64,000 nucleotides of DNA, taken from assembly GCA_963845265.1 (NCBI GenBank), contig CAWJRN010000003.1:186001-250000 (forward strand), written 5' to 3'. This DNA comes from DYRB01 sp963845265. GTDB lineage: Bacteria; Pseudomonadota; Gammaproteobacteria; Chromatiales; Chromatiaceae. The notes beneath the pieces were generated by a model that was given only the letters and a program-made list of their open reading frames with translations, was not told the DNA's origin and searched no databases. Below, one piece after another: positions 63,201-64,000 of this stretch. Numbering within the stretch: the stretch's first letter is position 1; every line of letters starts with the position of its first letter. A program made the translations under genes and the position numbers.

Positions 63201-64000
63201 ATCCGATCGCGCAGCGTGTAGCCTCCGCCGCCGAAGTCGAGCCAGAGATCCCGGCTCAGGGTCAGGCGATCGGGGGCAGACTCCGCGTCGCCACGACGGA
63301 CCTGCGTCAGACGCAGGGCCTCCCCCGGGCGCAGCAGGAAGGCGGGCAGCCGCGCCCAGCCCGGTGGCAGGCGGGTCTGGCGCGGGTCGACCGGCGCGGC
63401 GCCGGAGAGCTGGACCTCCCGCAGCTCCGGGTGAGCGGCGAAGACCCAGACCTCCTGCCCGGGCCAGGGGGCCGGATGGGCTGCGAGCGCCAACTCGGCC
63501 ACCGGACCGGGGTGATGGCTGGTCAGCTCCACCACCCAGTGGCCCGGGCGCACCTGTAGCCGCAGGGTCCCGTCGGGATCCAGGCGCGCCGGCAGGGGAC
63601 CCGCCACCGCGAGCGGGATCGCCCCCGCGAGGAGGACCGGCCCGAGCTGCACCTCCCGCGCCCGCCCGGCCACGTCCAAGTCCAGGCGGGTGACGACCCG
63701 CAGGGGGATATCGTCGTCCACCCGACGGTAGACCTCCAGGGCGAGGGTGTCGCGCTCCGCTACCGCGCTCCCGGACCCGCCGGCCCCCAGCCACAGCCGC
63801 CCGTCCGGATCGCGGCGCGGGAGTTGCACGGTTTCTCCATCCAGCCGCAGGACGACCATGGCCGTGGCGGGCGGGACCGGCAGCGTCTGCGGATGCGCAC
63901 CCCAGAGGAATCGGCCGGTGAGCACGTGCTCGCCGGGTTCGAGCCTCAGGGCCGGCACCCCATCGTGCTCCACCACCGCAGCGGCCGCGCTCCCAACCCG
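60236..64000 (-). CDS. Very large polytopic membrane protein (5' end outside window)
   Basis: More than 1250 residues on the minus strand, open to the right edge; the GTG at 63976 is only one possible start. Long beta-rich segments alternate with helices: spans near residues 365-460 (LFLVLVIALAVGRLWGWGWG, RRFLLLYYRAALVALALIAL), near 585-615, and a cluster near 1045-1240 (AVLFWGLVVVLVLLAAGLGR, LLLGLGLSQAGIWVGLLFAG). A low-complexity tail ends in KLPARGAPSAGKSG. The extracytoplasmic parts would be about 350 and 400 residues. I recognise no family or catalytic motif. Confidence 0.7.
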   Translation of the reverse strand, partial: RVGSAAAAVVEHDGVPALRLEPGEHVLTGRFLWGAHPQTLPVPPATAMVVLRLDGETVQLPRRDPDGRLWLGAGGSGSAVAERDTLALEVYRRVDDDIPLRVVTRLDLDVAGRAREVQLGPVLLAGAIPLAVAGPLPARLDPDGTLRLQVRPGHWVVELTSHHPGPVAELALAAHPAPWPGQEVWVFAAHPELREVQLSGAAPVDPRQTRLPPGWARLPAFLLRPGEALRLTQVRRGDAESAPDRLTLSRDLWLDFGGGGYTLRDRIGGELTRTWRLEAGEGMDLGQVSVDAEPRFITRLGDAPRQGVEVRQGRLDLVADSRIEGATRRLPASGWALDFQSIETRLHLPPGWDLLGVSGVDNLPATWLNRWTLLDLFLVLVIALAVGRLWGWGWGALTLITLALTWQSPGAPQLVWLHVLAAYALLRLLPAEPARAAMTRVRRFLLLYYRAALVALALIALPFLVEQVRSGIYPQLERPWPVGAQTVTTAHDREQPVLAAAPAMEAMERKSRLRSGADLPLAGAPPAPRPLPVIDPDARVQTGPGVPDWEWNTWTFAWRGPLPADHAVGLWLRSPRWGLALALAQLGLILVLGLKLAGLLGKAVRRAPTAAMVLLAAGLSGTPSPSVAQAFPTPELLDALKARLTEPPDCLPGCAEIPRMALVTTVDGLQIRLNVSTAEAVAVPVPGGPDAWTPTNITLDDAPLDGLLRVADGTYLVALPAGHWRLVLAGPLPARDQVQLPLPLPPQRVEVSGEGWRVEGLDENGRPGGQLQLVRLRPEGEQRAQLDPSELPPLLRVERTLRLGLDWRVETRVSRLSPPQFPVALEVPLLPGERVLRESAQIRDGRLLVSLTPGTSETGWESSLEPVDSLRLRASEDDRLSEEWRVEASPLWHLSWEGIPVVHAEGGPNLWVPTWRPWPGEEVRLLLSRPAGVSGPTLTLDQSSYRLVPGRRHTDATLSLTLRSSQGGEHAIRLPPGADLTQVRIDGIERPLRLEDGSLTLPLVPATERVEIAWRQPDPLQPLYAPTVPDVGIPGVNARVQVAMAPDRWILFTGGPAVGPAVLFWGLVVVLVLLAAGLGRSRITPLRSWDWLLLGLGLSQAGIWVGLLFAGWLFALGLRSRLAQDLPGDLPPWRFNLMQIGLVLLSLAALAALFAAVEQGLLGRPEMQIAGNGSTAASLDWYQDRSGPQLPGVWVVSVPILVYRGLMLAWALWLAVRLLDWLRWGWDGFSTPVLWREVKLKLPARGAPSAGKSG

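Overview
The window is GC-rich and codes like a gammaproteobacterium of the purple sulfur type (Chromatiaceae/Chromatiales). The pointers are an rhd-tusA-dsrE2 sulfur-carrier cluster of the kind known from Allochromatium vinosum, a dihaem cytochrome c4, siroheme synthase, an aryl-polyene-type locus, and the standard ffh-rpsP-rimM-trmD-rplS block. The lineage is an inference from gene content; no 16S rRNA gene is present.

Layout. 1-3.2 kb: the edge of an aryl-polyene-like lipid/pigment operon on the minus strand (carrier protein, membrane protein, AMP ligase, dehydratase, LpxL-type acyltransferase). 3.2-15.7 kb: scattered housekeeping and envelope genes (periplasmic aspartic protease, MtfA-like peptidase, copper chaperone, a VTC2/GalT-like phosphorylase, a Tat-exported murein-hydrolase-like protein, an MscS channel, an orphan binding protein, an NfeD-slipin pair). 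15.9-19.8 kb: a heavily decayed island for phosphorus-free membrane lipids (PlcP-like phospholipase, BtaA/BtaB betaine-lipid genes, OlsB-like ornithine-lipid acyltransferase, two GT4 glycosyltransferases); only the OlsB-like gene looks intact. 19.9-26.1 kb: cytochrome c4, an EEP nuclease, an HD hydrolase, cysG, and divergently rhd, tusA and dsrE2, with two very clear intrinsic terminators. 26.4-33.1 kb: FadL porin, a LysR regulator, a PerM-like permease, a DegS-like protease and a TlpA-like thioredoxin. 33.4-40.4 kb: a pair of large Era-like GTPases, then ogt, xerD, yajQ, dsbC and a PP2C phosphatase. 40.5-46.9 kb: sbcB, the ribosome/SRP operon, ypjD and tRNA-Ala(CGC).

From about 46.9 to 60 kb the character changes to an accessory, mobile-element-scarred region. 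It holds a 1.28-kb non-coding interval rich in stem-loops, a secreted metzincin with five almost identical 147-bp repeats, remnants of ISAs1 and IS1380 elements, truncated or frameshifted copies of dinB, a TPR protein, a glutamine amidotransferase, a large serine recombinase and a DUF2924 protein, plus an intact SGNH esterase and an HEXXH-bearing orphan. A very large multi-span membrane protein runs off the right edge.

Working together: CysG, the rhodanese, TusA and DsrE2 fit sulfur trafficking towards reverse dissimilatory sulfite reduction, with cytochrome c4 as a likely electron carrier. TlpA-like, DsbC, DegS-like and PCuAC proteins serve the periplasm. The decayed lipid genes would have served membrane remodelling under phosphate limitation. 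All functions are read from motifs and family resemblance; no database search was run.
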